Assembly (NCBI GenBank): GCA_015143295.1
Contig: CM026556.1
Location: forward strand, 16,306,547 to 16,370,546
Reading direction: 5' to 3'
DNA: 64,000 nucleotides
Origin: Tetracentron sinense
Lineage: Eukaryota; Streptophyta; Magnoliopsida; Trochodendrales; Trochodendraceae
In this document: positions 10,216-22,848 of the stretch, in pieces
Layout of the letters: the number at the start of each line of letters is the position of its first letter
How positions within the stretch are numbered: position 1 is the first letter of the stretch
The notes under the pieces: generated by a model
What the model was told of the DNA's origin: nothing
Seen by the model: only the letters and a program-made list of their open reading frames with translations
Database searches by the model: none
Translations under genes and position numbers: made by a program

Positions 10216-11425
10216 CTAATCTTCTTCCTCTGACGGTTTGTCGTCAGGAATTTTTTCACTTGAAGATGCTTCATCTTTATCAACTGGTTCTGAAGCCACG
10301 ACCTCATTGAACGTAGCTACCTGTTGGAGATCACCAATGACAATTTCTTTATTGTCCAAGAGTAGCTGGATGATGTCTTTCAGTACAAAATAGTCACCTA
10401 TCTTGTGACTGATTATACGATGATACAAATAGTATTTGGGATCATTTTTCATCCCGATCTCTTGAGGTCTCCTACTTTTAGGAAGGGTGATCAATTCATT
10501 GGCTAGGAGATCTTCAAATAGATCTTTGACAATATCTCCAGAGAATGAATATGTATTATTCATTCTTTCTTCAATAGTGATCTTCTTTGGCGGAGGATCC
10601 CTTTTATCTTGCCATTGTGGTCTTCTAGCTCCACCCTGAACTATTTTAGCGCCAATCTTAATTGGTCCTTTGTCGTTGCTTGTTTGGCCAATTGATCTAC
10701 CAACACTTGGTGCTAGTTTTGCAGTCTTTTTGGCTTCAACTACTGCGGCTGTTGAGGATTCAAGGCGATCAGTGCCCCTGCCTCCCCTTCTCTTTCCTAT
10801 ATGGCTCTCCATATCATGTGTTTTTGTGCACAAATCTTCGAAACTCGTAAAGGTTTGAGCCATAGGGTTAGTTGAAAGGTCATGCCTGAAGTTATTGAGG
10901 CACATCCGAATGAGTTCTAATTAAGTGAACTTTTGAGGGCAGGAGAAGGCCAATGCTCTCCATCGAGCAATGAACTTTGTTACCATTTCACTGTCCCTCT
11001 GCCTAGTCTCAATCAATTTTGAAACACCTACTCTTCTCTGGGTGTTGTAAAATTACTTGCTGAACTCAGTCACCATTGTGCTCCAACCAGGGATTAAACC
11101 TTCGGGGAGGTTGGCATACTATGTGAAAGCAGCACCCTCTAAAGATTACACAAAGATTTGGAGGCAAAGAGCTCCAGTCTTGGATGTCAATCCGCATCTT
11201 GAGAAGAAGTAAGATAGATGTTGCCTCTAATCTCTAGTTCCATTGAACATCTAGAATGTTGGTTGAATGAAGCCTAGCGGGAATAGAACCGCGTCCATAG
11301 TAGCTGGATAGGGCTTTACGATCATACGAACATCCACTTCCTTCTCTTTGGCTTGTCGCATTTGATTGCGGATAGTCTCTTCAATTACAGCAAGAAGAAA
11401 TGGTTACACCCCTCCTATAAGGGCA
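10216..11425 (-). pseudogene. Element B Gag, C-terminal part
   Basis: The open part is 10216-10905 (229 codons); broken frame upstream to 11425 extends it. A retrotransposon gag core is recognisable by FYNTQRRVGVSKL, ETRQRDSEMVTKFI, RWRALAFSCPQKF and LIRMCLNNFRHDL. Downstream comes the Tat-type tail with DPKYYLYHRIISHKIGD and FVLKDIIQLLLDN, then an acidic end. Stops lie in the upstream part, one next to QKFT. Solo LTR S1 (11431-14720) splits the gene; its other half resumes at 14726. Confidence 0.85.
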
Positions 11426-12071
11426 GCTTGTGTAGCAACCCAGAATTTTAATATCATAAAATTTTGGATTATCGGTCCTTAATTGAGGTTAATTAGTTAT
11501 GTGTTTGATAAATTTGTGTAAAGTAGGTATTACTCGGAATTGGGTTGCACTACTACGAAATTAGTGTTTTTCTTCGATCTGCGCATATAGTGTGCCGGTC
11601 GGCTATCCAGACGTCCACCTATCTTTCCGATTCAGTTGCACATCAATTCGCGAAACCGCGAAGGTCCTGTGTGTGGAAACATCGAGAAAATCAGGGAATT
11701 CGTAGTGTATCGAATTTCGATTGGGGCTCTATATTTAGCGGCCTTTCTAATCGAAATCCATGCGGACTGTTCCACTACATGCTGGAAGGCCATGCGGACG
11801 ACGGTCTATCATTTCGGCAATTTATTATCTCATACGGCGAAACCCTAGTGTGTTTTGTATCCGAAATTGGAAAATTTATGGGTTTTGCAAATTCTTCCAG
11901 TCGCACTTTTTGGCAGTCAAAACTCATTGGATTTCCCCAAAATTTTTACAGCAGGTGTCAGACTACTCCAAGATCGATCACCTAAAGTTTTGTCAAAATC
12001 AAAAATCATATGGTATGGTTTCAGAATGACTTTCGGCGACATTACCGGAAATCGATCACAATTCGCAAGCC

Positions 12072-12126
12072 GCAACACGTGTCTCGGCTCAAGCCAACAC
12101 GTGTCTCGGCTCAAGCCAACACGTGG
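12072..12126 (+). promoter_or_regulatory. G-box repeats upstream of the S1 TATA box
   Basis: A ~24-bp direct repeat (CAACACGTGTCTCGGCTC and partial copies) carries CACGTG three times, about 50 bp upstream of TATAAATA at 12173. CACGTG is a known plant bZIP/bHLH binding core. The location matches the palindrome modules of the other LTRs. Confidence 0.6.
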
Positions 12127-12464
12127 CACCTTCCAAGCGACACTTGGCACGCATGTGTGGGTTAGGCTAGTCTATAAATAGTAGACCATCCCCCAGCCAT
12201 TTCTCTCATCCTAGTGAGAGAGAGGCGAAGCCCTGCCGAATTTTCTAGAGAGAGAAACATTCTAAAGAGAGAAAGGGAATTTTCTAGAGAGAAAGTCTAG
12301 AGAGATAAAGAGGCGTATCCTGACGTTTTTGGACGTGCTGAGCGCATTGGCGGTGTCTATTTCATCTCTCGAAGCTTCGAAACACGTGTACCAGAGGTAA
12401 TAAAAACCCTTTCTTATCTATTTTTCATTCCACTAGATAAATTATGAGAATTGTGCTATTTATA

Positions 12465-13190
12465 TCAGACCCTTTCTGAGCTCTGATCATGCTCAAATTT
12501 GTACTCTAAATTTATCTTCGTAATCTGTAAATCATATCAAAATTTTACTGTAATCTAATGGTTGGATAGGATGATATGAATTTCTACAGGAAAACCTAGT
12601 CTGTTGTTTTTAAGGCTAATAGTACGATTTTCCTAATTATAGGAAACCTTTATGAGCTCTGATCATGCTCAAATTTTTACTCTAAATTTATCTTCCTAAT
12701 CTGTAAATTATATCAAAATTTCACTGCAATCTGATGGTTGGATTGGATGATATGAATTTCTAAAGGAAAACCTAATCTACTATTTTTATGGCTAACAGTA
12801 CGATTTTCCTAATTATAGGGAACCCTCTTAATCTCAGATCATGCTATAAATTTTACCACATATTTATATTCCTAATCTGTAAATCATATCAAAATTTCAC
12901 TACGATCTGATGGTTAGATAGGATGATATGAATTTCTAAAGGAAAACCTAGTTTGTTGTTTTTAAGGCTAATAGTACGGTTTTGATCACTACAGGGAACC
13001 TTTATTATATCAGATCATGCTCAGATTTTTACCATATTGCGACCTTCCTACTTTGTCAATCATATCAAAATTGCAATGAGATCTGATGGTTGGATTTGAC
13101 AATATGAATTTCTAAAATAAAACCTAGTCTGTTGTTTTAAGAACAACAGTATGGTTTTGATAATTACAGAGCCCCTTCCTGATCTCAGAT
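12465..13190 (+). repeat. ~180-bp tandem repeat in S1
   Basis: About four diverged units, each with TCAGATCATGCT or TCTGATCATGCT, AATCATATCAAAATT and GATGGTTGGATAGGATGATA, and ending near CTAGTCTGTTGTTTT. It lies downstream of the TATA box, so it would be in the transcribed leader. Confidence 0.8.
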
Positions 13191-14725
13191 CTTTATTCAA
13201 CATTATGCTTGTCATGGTGTGTTAAAATGGGTTGTATGTACTTGTATGGGGAGGTATGGGAACTGAGCAGAGGGGCGTAGCCCTCGGTTTCGGGTTGAAT
13301 AACTCGGAATTTAGGTTCGACGATCAATTGGGTGACCAATCGCTAAGCGATTTGTTGACTTGACATTGCATGTGTATATGATGGGATGATTATTTTGATA
13401 CTGGAATAGTCGGGGTCGTAGTGTGTAGACCTCTGTGACTGATAGTCGGGAGTGAGTGGATTACTATCCATAGATCCTCTTTGACTAGGTCCAGATTAGT
13501 GATTGTGTATAGTCTGGAATCTTCAGATTCGCAGTTAGTTGAGCCGGTATGCTCAAGCGTTGTCACAATTGGTTGAACTGGGGGATGTCGGAGTCCTAAA
13601 AGATGTCTAAAGTGACTGAGCATTATATAGTGTATTGACCGGGGTTTCTCTATGGTTGGGTCCAAAGAGGCGGCACTATGCCTATCGGGGTTCCTTCTAG
13701 GTGGTACGTCATGGAGAGACGGTGTCCAGTAAGGCCCGGGGTGCCTCCAGTGAATAGCCAGAAGATGACGGTAGACAAGTTGGCCGGGGTTCCTTCGTGA
13801 CTGATAACCAGTGAGATGGCGGTGTGTATACACAGTAGGTGCTATCAGTCAGAGTATATGTGGTAAGTCCTTGGAGGATGATTACCCTAGTTGTGTAGAA
13901 TCTTCAGGATTCTGGTCTGTATGGGTTGGGACACCTAAGGGTTGGTCATGTTCGGGTAAATACCGGAACAGTATTCAGGAGTCTGGATGACTCAAGTTAT
14001 GATGTGACCGGGTAATGCTGGAATTGTGTTGAGCTTGGAATGATCAAGCTCGAATAGGGTATAGAGACCACTCTATGATGAACATGTATGGGCTAAAGGC
14101 CGGTTAACAGAGTCTCAGGACTCGGAGTAAAACATGGTTGATGATCGAAACAAATAACTTGGTAAAAGAAATACATGTTGCATAACGAACTCCATAATTG
14201 GGAAAGATATTCGAGATTGGGAACCTTGTGTTGGGTGCGATGGCCCTGTATGACTAAGCGTTACAATATAACTTGGATATATTACTAAATTGTATCATGA
14301 ACCGTCATATGTATATTATGTGTTTATTGATGCTTTGCTATAATGTGGAAGATAGTATAGATGGATTGTGGTTTTTTTTATTAAGCTTCATAGCTCACTA
14401 ACGTTTCATGTCAACAGATACTAGAGCGGACGAGTAGTAGGTGTGGATCCTGGACCTTGTACTTTTGTCTTTGGATAGAGACTTGTCCCGGCGCGTTAGT
14501 GGCGCCTCCATTTTGTAAAACAGACACAATGGTAAATAATATACAGGTATTTGTTTTGTGATTGATGGCTATTGTGATGACCAGAGTTTATGTTGCTCTA
14601 TGTGAGTAAAGTTTAAATTTTTCTGCATTTGTGCGGTAAAGTCTTCCCCTGAGCTGGTATTAACGACTGGGCACGTGTCTCAAGACACTACTCCGGTAGG
14701 CGCGGGTTCGGGGTGTCACAGCTTG

Positions 14726-15853
14726 ATTTGGAGTGGGACCTGTTCTGGGCATCCTTGGATGATTTGGAGGTGTAGCGGCTATGCCTTGATTGCTGCTATC
14801 TCCTTAGTACGGGAAGCGGTGTCTAGGTGCCGATGCAGATTTGAGGGTTGACAATTGGGTAGTCAACTCTTACATTTAAGACATCATTGTTGTGATCTGA
14901 TCATCCTTGTACCAGAGTTGAGCCTGTAAGGCTACTGTTTGATCATTTGACAGTGGAGGCACCAAAGTTAAAGGGTTATTCCCTTGACTTGTATTCCCAT
15001 CCAATTTTTTCATCATAACTGCTACCGGTCGTTCTGATGTTGGTCCCTATAACCAGAACAGATTTGGAAATTCTTCTTCTGCAAAATAGGCACTGAACAT
15101 CCCGTATAAGGGGTTTAGTGCACTGAAAACCTATCGAGGTAATTCCTGCACAAGTTCTAGCTTGATTGATTGAGGAGCTAGCTCGTCAGAACCATAATCT
15201 TCAATTGGCAGGGTTTCTTCAAATTCTCTTGGAGAAGTTACTAGGGTCGCTTCTTGCTCTGACCCTTCTTGGTATCCACCAGCATCAGGTTCCGGAGCTG
15301 ATTGATCTAAGTCTTGGGCTTTTCATTTGCCTCTGGCCTGATTCTTGTGGCTCATTTTTCTTCTTAGAATTACTGGACCAGGAGCGACTACTCCGATAGC
15401 TCGCAAGGATTATGTCTCGTCCAAAGCGGCTAAAATAGCAAGGACTGAACTTTGAGAATCTTGCCTTACTGATAAGTTCTACTCAGGCATTGCCCCAGTT
15501 CCTTGGAATACTGGGGTTGTAGACTCTTCCGGAGCTGGGTTGAGTCTAGTGCCAATCACATTCACGGACACTCTTTCATAACTAGCATATGATACCCCGG
15601 TGTTTGATCTCTCCCAAGTAGGGTGAATAGGTGCAGAAGGATCAATCTTCCACCTTTGGTGAACAAAATGGATCTTGTCTGAGGCACCAATCGACCTTCT
15701 TGCCTTCTGATCTCTGGACTTTCTTGGCCTTGACCTATAATTATACACCTTTTTTGGCAGAGCCGAAGGGTACTTTCGGTTTCTGAGTTGAAGGATTTCC
15801 TCAGGAGTCTTCTTCTTGGGCATCTCAAAAGCAGAAGTGCTTCTATTTAGCAC
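14726..15853 (-). pseudogene. Element B Gag, N-terminal part
   Basis: This continues the gag frame on the far side of S1. Degenerate coding includes QMRQAKEKEVDVRMI and IVKPYPATMDAVLFPLGF at the junction, the last matching the conserved PYP...FP entry to plant gypsy gag cores (partly on the other side of S1). The best open stretch is 15479-15853 (124 codons) with PKKKTPEEILQLRNRKYPS and a basic segment. The start at 15853 is uncertain. Several stops are present. Confidence 0.6.
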
Positions 15854-16382
15854 CGTAACCCTAAGGTCATATGGTGCTCTAGTTCTTCATTTTGGTTCAA
15901 CACTTGATCTGCCCCAGAACGGGCTTATATCCCTGGATGGAGGCTGTTGGTGTTGATGAGGACTAATGCCATCATTGACGTCGAGGTTGCAAGGTTAGTG
16001 CCTCAAAAAGTATTCGGACCCAGTCTGTACAGCAAGTTCTTGTTTGCTTGTTCTTGATTCGAAGTGTTTCTTGCATTAATAGCTGGATGATCTTGATCGC
16101 AGCTGTTAATGCCCCTTGCATCATCATCAAATGATGAATTTGATTCCAAGAATACCCTTATTTTGTTGTCTGTATAATGCCAACTATTCTCTTTCTTAGA
16201 AAGGGAACTATCCTTGGATGAAAGAATGCCTGTCCTAGGATCTCCCTCTCTTGTGAGGGACCTCTGCCCGTGGGTCATGTCCACGGATTGGCTTGGACCT
16301 GCACCTGTGGAGGGAGCATACTTCTGACCCTCGGACTGGCTTGGGCCTCTGGTCCAGGTGGTTGGGTCCTTGGTCCGTGGAC

Positions 16383-17172
16383 CAAGCTTAGGCCTATCCA
16401 TGGATGGTCTTGAACTTCTGTTCATGGACAGTGCTGGTATTCTGTCCGTGGATAGAACTGGTATTCTGTCCATGGACAGAGCTGATGGTCCATCCATGGA
16501 TGGTCTTGAATTTCTGTCTTTGGACAGTGGTGGTATTCTGTCTGTGGACAGAGTTGGAATTCTGTCAGTGGACAGAGCTACTCTTCTGTCTGTGGACGGT
16601 CTTGATTTTCCATCTGTGGACGGTCTTGATGATCTGTCCATGGATAGTTTTGATCTTCTATCCATGGACAGAGTTGACATTCTGTCCGTGGACAGAGCTT
16701 GTCTTCTGCCATGGATAGTCTTGATTTTTCGTCCATGGACGTTCTTGATTTTTAGTCCGTGGAAGGTCTTGAACTTCTCTCCGTGGACAATGCTGGTATT
16801 CTGTCCGTGGACGGGGCTAGAATTCTGTCCTTGGATGGAGCTGTTATTCTATCTGTGGACGGTCTTGAACTTCTCTCCATGGACAGTGCTGGAATTTTAT
16901 CCGTGGACAGAGCTGCTCTTCTATCCGTGGATGGTCTTGATTTTCCATCCGTGGACAGTCTTGATGATCTGTCTGTGGACAGTCTTGATCTTCTGTCTGT
17001 GGACAGAGTTAACATTCTGTCCGTGGATAGAGCTTGTCTTCCGTCCATGAAAGGTCTTGATTTTTCGTCGATGGACGATCTTGAACTTCTGTCCGTGGAC
17101 AGTGCTGCACTTCTGTCCGTGGACATTCTTGAGGTTCTGTCTGTGGATAGTCTTCTATTCCCCTCCATGGGA
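16383..17172 (-). repeat. 24-bp palindromic minisatellite (~33 units)
   Basis: The unit contains the palindrome CTGTCCGTGGACAG plus ~10 bases ending GGTATT or GATTTT. Variants such as CCATCCATGGATGG keep both arms complementary. It lies inside element B next to the 30-bp array. Confidence 0.9.
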
Positions 17173-17577
17173 TATTTTGGACCTTGGTCTGTGGAATCTT
17201 TCCTTGGACGTTTCTTGTTCATAGATAAGTGCCCTAAGGCATCTTCTCCAATTTCTTTGTATTTTTTAAAGTTATTGGAAGGATTGTTCATTAAGTTCTT
17301 TAGGCCCTTGGCCTTGTTCATTTGCCCTGGTGAAATTTGGGTAGTATCTCCCCCTCTTGGAGAATTTTTCAAAGGGGGAGTCCCAATAGTCAACTTGGAC
17401 TGAGAGGGCTCATATCCAACAAGTCCTATGGTCGGCCCCAGTGATTGTGGCATTTCCACTACGGACTATTGGGATTTAGGACGACTTGTTAGGCCTGGCC
17501 CAGTGTTTGACATAGGTCTGCCTTTTAGGCTAACATGTTGTAGAGTGGTTGAACCACCCTGTAGTATGTGTAACTGA

Positions 17578-17905
17578 TTGGGTACACTCTCCGTGGTGCA
17601 CTCTGACTGGGATGCACTCTGTCCGTGGGGCATCCAATTGGATGCACCCAATCCGTGGCGCATCCTGGGGGATGCATCTGCTCCGTGGCGCATCCTCAGC
17701 CTCTCCATGGAACATCCTGTGGGATGCCCCTTGTCCACGGTGCATCCGTGGGGATGCAACTGCTCCGTGGTGCACCCTTGGGGATGCACCTGCTCCATGG
17801 TGCACCCTTGGGGATACACCCTGTTCGGAGTGTATCCTTGAGGATACACCTACTCCATGGGGGATCTTGAGGGATGCCCCATGTCCGTGGACCTGGCAGG
17901 GATGA
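17578..17905 (-). repeat. 30-bp palindromic minisatellite (~10 units)
   Basis: Units carry an inverted repeat GTGCATCC...GGATGCAC around TTGG. One unit (near 17830) has GTGTATCC...GGATACAC, a paired change. CTGCTCCGTG separates neighbouring stems. Confidence 0.88.
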
Positions 17906-18054
17906 CCCCTCCGTGGAGGGGTCGTAAGACCCTCATTGAGGGTTCGGCCAGTAGACCTCATGCTCGGGGCTGCTGTGACCTCCGCCCAAGTTAAGGGGTG
18001 AGTCGCTGGAATCGTCATTGGAGGGACATAGACCCTCCTCTTGATCGTCAACAC

Positions 18055-18389
18055 ATAGGCCAGCCGGATGTAGAGGATTTCAATATCTTTCTAATGGCTT
18101 AAGAATCACTCAATTCCGATTTGCGGTGAGAAAACTAGAGTTCTCTCAAGTTGAGGGTATTTCCAGACATCCCTCATTGCGACACTTAGAGTATTGTGTA
18201 CTCTTGTTTCATTTATCCCAAGCACCCTAAACAATTTCCATACATAATTTAATTCATTCAAAACACCTCATTTCATTTTAAAACGTGAAACCATAATTTC
18301 ATTAAGGCTTTAGGCCTTGAAAAAACTATTCATAGTACTATTCACAACACTATTCATAGCACTATTCATAGCCTAGTGAACTTGGTTCC
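18055..18389 (-). repeat. U3-like terminal region of element B
   Basis: Similar by eye to the U3 of LTR5 (33660-33894): shared landmarks are AAGAAT-ACTT-ATTC, GCGGTGA-GAAACTA, and TTAGAGTATT-TGTACTCTT. Near 18333-18375 is a short tandem of ACTATTCATAGC. The stretch continues after S2 at 22849-22864, ending GGGTTCTACA, the LTR terminus. Confidence 0.65.
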
Positions 18390-21300
18390 TGCTAGACATG
18401 ATGCTCAGAAAAGTCATTTAGATTGTTAGATTCTAATTAATTTGATTAATAAAGACTTCTTCTTAATCTATTGTATATTCATTATTGGTAATTGACCATG
18501 ATCATGAGATGATTTATACGATGTGAGATATCGATAAAGGTCCATAGGATATATTGTAGGAAAGTTAGGTGATTGGATTATCACAGACAGATATAACTTT
18601 CCGGTTCCTTATACCTTATATAGTCACAGCTATGGTTGAAGCTGGGCATTTCACTTATATGGCTGCCAGAATGTTAAGATGTTCTAATAGTTGAGATGTA
18701 GTTCTATCTTGAACTATTGTAGTGGAGACTACACATCAGCATATGGGTGCTTAAATGTACACTGACTGATTGCATTCAATGAGAGACCTCTTGCATAAAC
18801 ATACTATCAGATAGTTGCTCTCTCATTCACATTGAACGGTTTCGATGATTCTTAGATCTGATGAGTTCATCTATGACTGGGCAGTGATCTAACTGTTTTG
18901 ATTCCACCAACGTATTTTCTAACTTAGGGAATACAATACAGTGATAGATGGATAGTCAGAAAGTTGTTCGAGTCATGATGAATTTCAAACAAGAAATCCA
19001 TGCTAATTAATTTGAGAGATTATCCAAGTTCCAAGTAAGACAATTGATTAAGTTCAAATCCTGCATAGGTGATTTTGAAAACAAAAGAAGTTTTGAAATA
19101 TAATTTTATTAAAAGGTATTATATTTATAAAAGGATTTTTTCAAAATGCTTTTCATGAAAAATTGTTTCTCATGGCTTAATCACAAGTCTTGGAAACCCG
19201 AATGATTTGCAATGGGCTATGGGTTAGATAGTATGTCAATCTCGAAGGGCCATTAGGGATAATGTATTTGGAAGGATAAATCGAATTTAAAAGTTCATAT
19301 GACGGGATCCGTAATGATTAATGTTCAAACACTGGGATTCAATTGCAACATGGATATCTCACGTCACTTGCAATTCCAATGTAATTCCTGTTTAGGGTCA
19401 ATGGGATAACATTGGGTAAGCCAAGGTAAGAATGTCCCAGAGCAATCTGTGGAGATGCTCACATAAGAAATACAAGCTCAATAATTGAATAAATATTAAT
19501 CAATTATTTAAGTGATTAAAAGTTAATTGTCGTGACCCAAAACCCACCCTAGGAGTTAGAGTGAATCTTGGACGACTAATCATGACTTGCATGACTTGCT
19601 TGACAAACCAACTTACAAAACCCACAGAGCATATACAATAGAGGACAATAATAGCAGGAACATGTAACAAGACACAGCGGAAGTCTAAAAACCTCTACGT
19701 ATATACATACATGATCCAAGTTTATACAAAAAGGAAACCAAAAGAAAGTGCGGACATGCCTGCCAAAATACATGGATATATCTCTCTCAACTCACCCACA
19801 GCTACATCACTCAGAATCTACTACAATCTAATAGTAACCCTCGACCGAAGGTTCCTTTAAAGGTTCCTCAAGGTACTCCTCCTCCACCCATGGGCCAGGA
19901 GCACAGACATCAAAAGGAGCAGCCGCTCCGCTATCACCTGCCGACATAAGAAGTACGGCTAAGCATGGAATACTTAGCGGGTACCAAATACTAACCAATA
20001 GTCATAGCATAAAAATGGCAATACATAAATCAGGAGCAATTCATATATGTTAAACGGAAACAATTCATATCATACAAGGAAGTAAAGCAATTTATAATCA
20101 TGCTTGCATTTCCTAAAAACCGATAAAACTCTTGAAAACACCGTGCACTTGGCTTGACTTAAGTACCATTTTCGTGCTTGAAAACTCGTCTTGTCTATCT
20201 TGCTTGATTCTTTTAGATCGTGTCATGTCATGCATGCTTGCTTGTGATCATGTAACTTGTAAGGTACACTTGTAAGATGCACTTGTGAGATGCGCTTGTG
20301 AGATGCCTTGAGAGGGAAGGGAGACCCTTCTTTATGCAATGCACTTGAGAGGGAAGGGAGACCCTTCTTCATGATATGTATGTACTTGTGAGGGAAGGGA
20401 GGCCCTTCTTTATGCTATGCACTTGTGAGTGAGGGGAGACCCCTCATGGAATGTTTGTTCTTATTTTCTTGTGAAAAGCGAGCTAAAACATATCGTAGGA
20501 TATGTCCCACCTCTAAACCTCGTTCTTGAAAACCTCAGTAAATCATGTCATGCATGCCGTGCTCGTGGAATCGTGTGCATTTGAATTTAAACATGACATT
20601 TGGGGGATTTCACAATGTATAGCATATAGCAATTTTAAACCAATAAACATTCATAATATTTTTAGGGAAAACAAGGTCTCACAATATCATAAGTTCTAAC
20701 AAGTTACATAAGTATTTAAGCATGCATTTTCTTAATTTATAATTCATTTCTTTCATCTTGGCATTTCATCAAACATGGGGTGTGTTCATTATGTATTAAA
20801 CCTATATCATGCTTTTCTAGGTGGAATGATGTTCACTTCACACATGTATGTTCATTATGGATACAATGCCCTCCCCATTTCATTCATCACAACCATACAT
20901 ACGGCATCCCATCGCCAATATCCATCTCCATTCACACCATTTACACATTACAACTCATATTGTAGTTATAGATGGGGAAAACAAAGAATAGAAAAGAAAA
21001 GAGAAAGTTATGACTAAGAGGGTAGCACAAGGTACCGACCTTGACAAATGAGGGAAGGAACTCTCCTCCAAAACGTGCGTGAGTTGCTGCCCTAGCTTGG
21101 GGAAGATGCTCCTCACGAGCTTGAATCGGAATCTTGAAGCAATCCAAGCTTAATGTGATTGTGGGTCTTGAAAACCCCTTTGATTTCTCCCCAAAAGCAA
21201 ACCCTAGGTTTAGAAACCCTTCTCCTCTTTCTCTAACACTCAAAATACTCTAAGTGTTGTGAGTGAACCCTCAAATGATCGGGCAAAGCCTTTAAGGCAT

Positions 21301-22848
21301 GAGTGAATCGCCCAAAAGATGAAAACACCCTTAATGAAAATTCTGCAAAAATGCGAAGACCGAGCGATCGGTGGTTATGACCGATTGATCGGTTGCCTAC
21401 CGAGCGATCGGTCAATTGACCGAGCTCTCGACCAAAAATTAACTCTCTGGAAAATTTTCTCATACAAATTTTTTGACCAGTCGATAGCCTCCGATCGATC
21501 GGTTTTGGACCGATCGATCGCTCCATGGACCGAGCGATCGGTGCTCTACAGGTCCAAATTGTTTTGGCCATATCTTTTGACTCGCTTGTCGGATTTTGAC
21601 GATTCAACTTGCGTTGGGTTCGTACTTCGAAAAGGAACATTTTTAATGTTTCGGAATTTCCAATTTCTTCTTATTTATTAATTATACTACTTTAAAGGTA
21701 AATTGGCTACGAAAGTGCCATGCATAAAACATGAAAAAGTCTGGGGCTCTACATTAATCATTAATTAAATAGATTAAAAGTTAATCTATTGTTTAAATTA
21801 ATTGCTAATTTAAATTAAGGGATTATTTTAGTGATTATTTAATTAACATAATTAAAGGGGAAATGGGTTTGACCCATATCCATAAACCCATTTAATATGG
21901 ACCTTTAATATGGGCCCAAGTTCATGGGTTTAAACCCTAGGGTGGGGCACCCACTTTAGAAATCCTAATTGAATTAGGATTTGGTTACTTGAATAATTAT
22001 TGAATAATAATTCTATTTATTATGGAATTAAATTCCAATAGTTGGAATACAAGAAGGATTAAGATAAAGTTGTAATTGGATTACAACTAGGAGTTTTAAC
22101 TCCTCAAAGCTCCCGCCCCTTTAAGCTCATGCCCACCCCTTGTGGTTGTGGTTTCCTAGTTTGACTAGGATTCCTCTCTTATTTTGCTTGTTGACTAATC
22201 TCATTTATTTGAGGAATCCTCAATTGATAAGGATTCTTTAACTAGAAGGATTGCTATAACTAAAGTAGTTATAGTTAATCTAGGAGTTTATTAATAATTA
22301 GAGTTATTATTAATTAATAACTCCTAAAGGGATATGTTGTAGTTGGAGTAGGATTTGGATTTGATCCAATCTACATATACACCAACACCAAAAACGTGTG
22401 AGAGGTATTTATAATTCTCCAGAATTTTTTCACTCCCTCTCATCCTCCTCTCCAAACTGTGAGCCCCTAAGGAGCATCCCTAGAGATTTTCATGAGCTAC
22501 AAGGTGCATCCAAGTTGGGTTATTCAATTCTAGGGTTTTGTACCTTAGGGTTTTTGGTGATAGAAAGTCTACACCATTACTCCATCTTCTTCCTCTTGGT
22601 TCAATAATTCCAAAGAGAGATTCTAAAGCTTCGTGGGGATAGCAAAGAACAAGAATCAAGCTTCGAGTATTTCTTGGAGAAATCTTTACAAAGAGTTCTG
22701 ACGGTTCGAGTGGATTAAGCTTCACCGGTGAACATCATTCACCGAGGTGATATGACTAAAACTTTTAGATAGAATTTGATGTTTTCTATGGTGTTAAGAT
22801 CTAGGGGATCCTATTTTCTGCATAAAGTTTTATCCAAATCCCCCTTCA
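18390..22848 (+). mobile_element. S2: solo LTR, probably Ty1/copia, split by LTR2
   Basis: Starts TGCTAGACATG and ends AAATCCCCCTTCA; the TSD GTTCC is at 18385-18389 and 22849-22853. Without LTR2 it is about 2.2 kb. No coding domain, primer site or second LTR was found. Plus orientation is suggested by ATATACACC and TTTATAATTC TATA-like motifs near 22375-22415 and a pyrimidine-rich leader, but is not certain. Family assignment is weak. Confidence 0.7.
19528..21753 (-). mobile_element. LTR2: Tekay-like solo LTR (2226 bp)
   Basis: Starts TGTCGTGACCC (plus) and ends GGGGCTCTACA; TSD TTAAT at 19523-19527 and 21754-21758. Same family as the LTR of A, with the palindrome module at 21359-21542, tandem hairpins near 20270-20450 and the stem-loop at 19953-19984 carrying compensatory arm changes. 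The TATA position is degenerate (AGCCTTTAAGGC near 21290). It is inserted in S2. Confidence 0.92.

Larger units (their letters stand above)
11431..14720 (+). mobile_element. S1: solo LTR of a Ty3/gypsy-type element (3290 bp)
   Basis: Starts TGTAGCAACCC, ends GGGGTGTCACA, and is flanked by direct copies of GCTTG (11426-11430 and 14721-14725). No gag, pol or primer site is inside, so this is one LTR left by LTR-LTR recombination. A TATA box (TATAAATA, 12173-12180) sets plus orientation. Just upstream is a short direct repeat with the G-box palindrome CACGTG (12072-12126). About four 180-bp tandem units follow (12465-13190). It is one of the two elements here that point to the plus strand. Confidence 0.88.
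16003..18054 (-). pseudogene. Protein-like stretch with two palindromic minisatellites
   Basis: Minus-strand frames 18054-17530, 17849-17466, 17459-16752 and 16680-16003. The last three align as one frame broken by a stop near 17462 and a one-base loss near 16708 (CTGCC for CTGTCC). Non-repeat parts look coded: VPPMTIPATHPLTWAEVTAA, IGTPPLKNSPRGGDT, NPSNNFKKYKEIGEDALGHL, KKENSWHYTDNKIRVF. The 24-bp array reads as an 8-residue repeat (ALSTDRIP type) and the 30-bp array as a 10-residue repeat. I do not recognise the family; a LINE ORF1 or captured gene fragment is possible. Alternatively it is a non-coding U3 expansion. Confidence 0.4.

Noticed and set aside
13390-13833. Minus-strand open frame of 147 codons in S1
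   Set aside because: Inside an LTR, antisense to its promoter, low-complexity repeats (GGTTCC and GGTGTC motifs) and no recognisable domain.
15166-15399. Plus-strand 77-codon frame with leucine-rich N-terminus
   Set aside because: Antisense to element B gag; no homology or context.
16358-17050. Plus-strand open frame of 230 codons over the 24-bp array
   Set aside because: A 24-bp repeat without stops stays open in several frames on both strands; this frame is repeat only and has no coded-looking flank, unlike the minus strand.
17530-17905. Plus-strand open frames with Trp/Cys/His-rich repeats (118, 87 and 81 codons)
   Set aside because: Shadows of the 30-bp palindromic array; complementary arms make similar frames on both strands.
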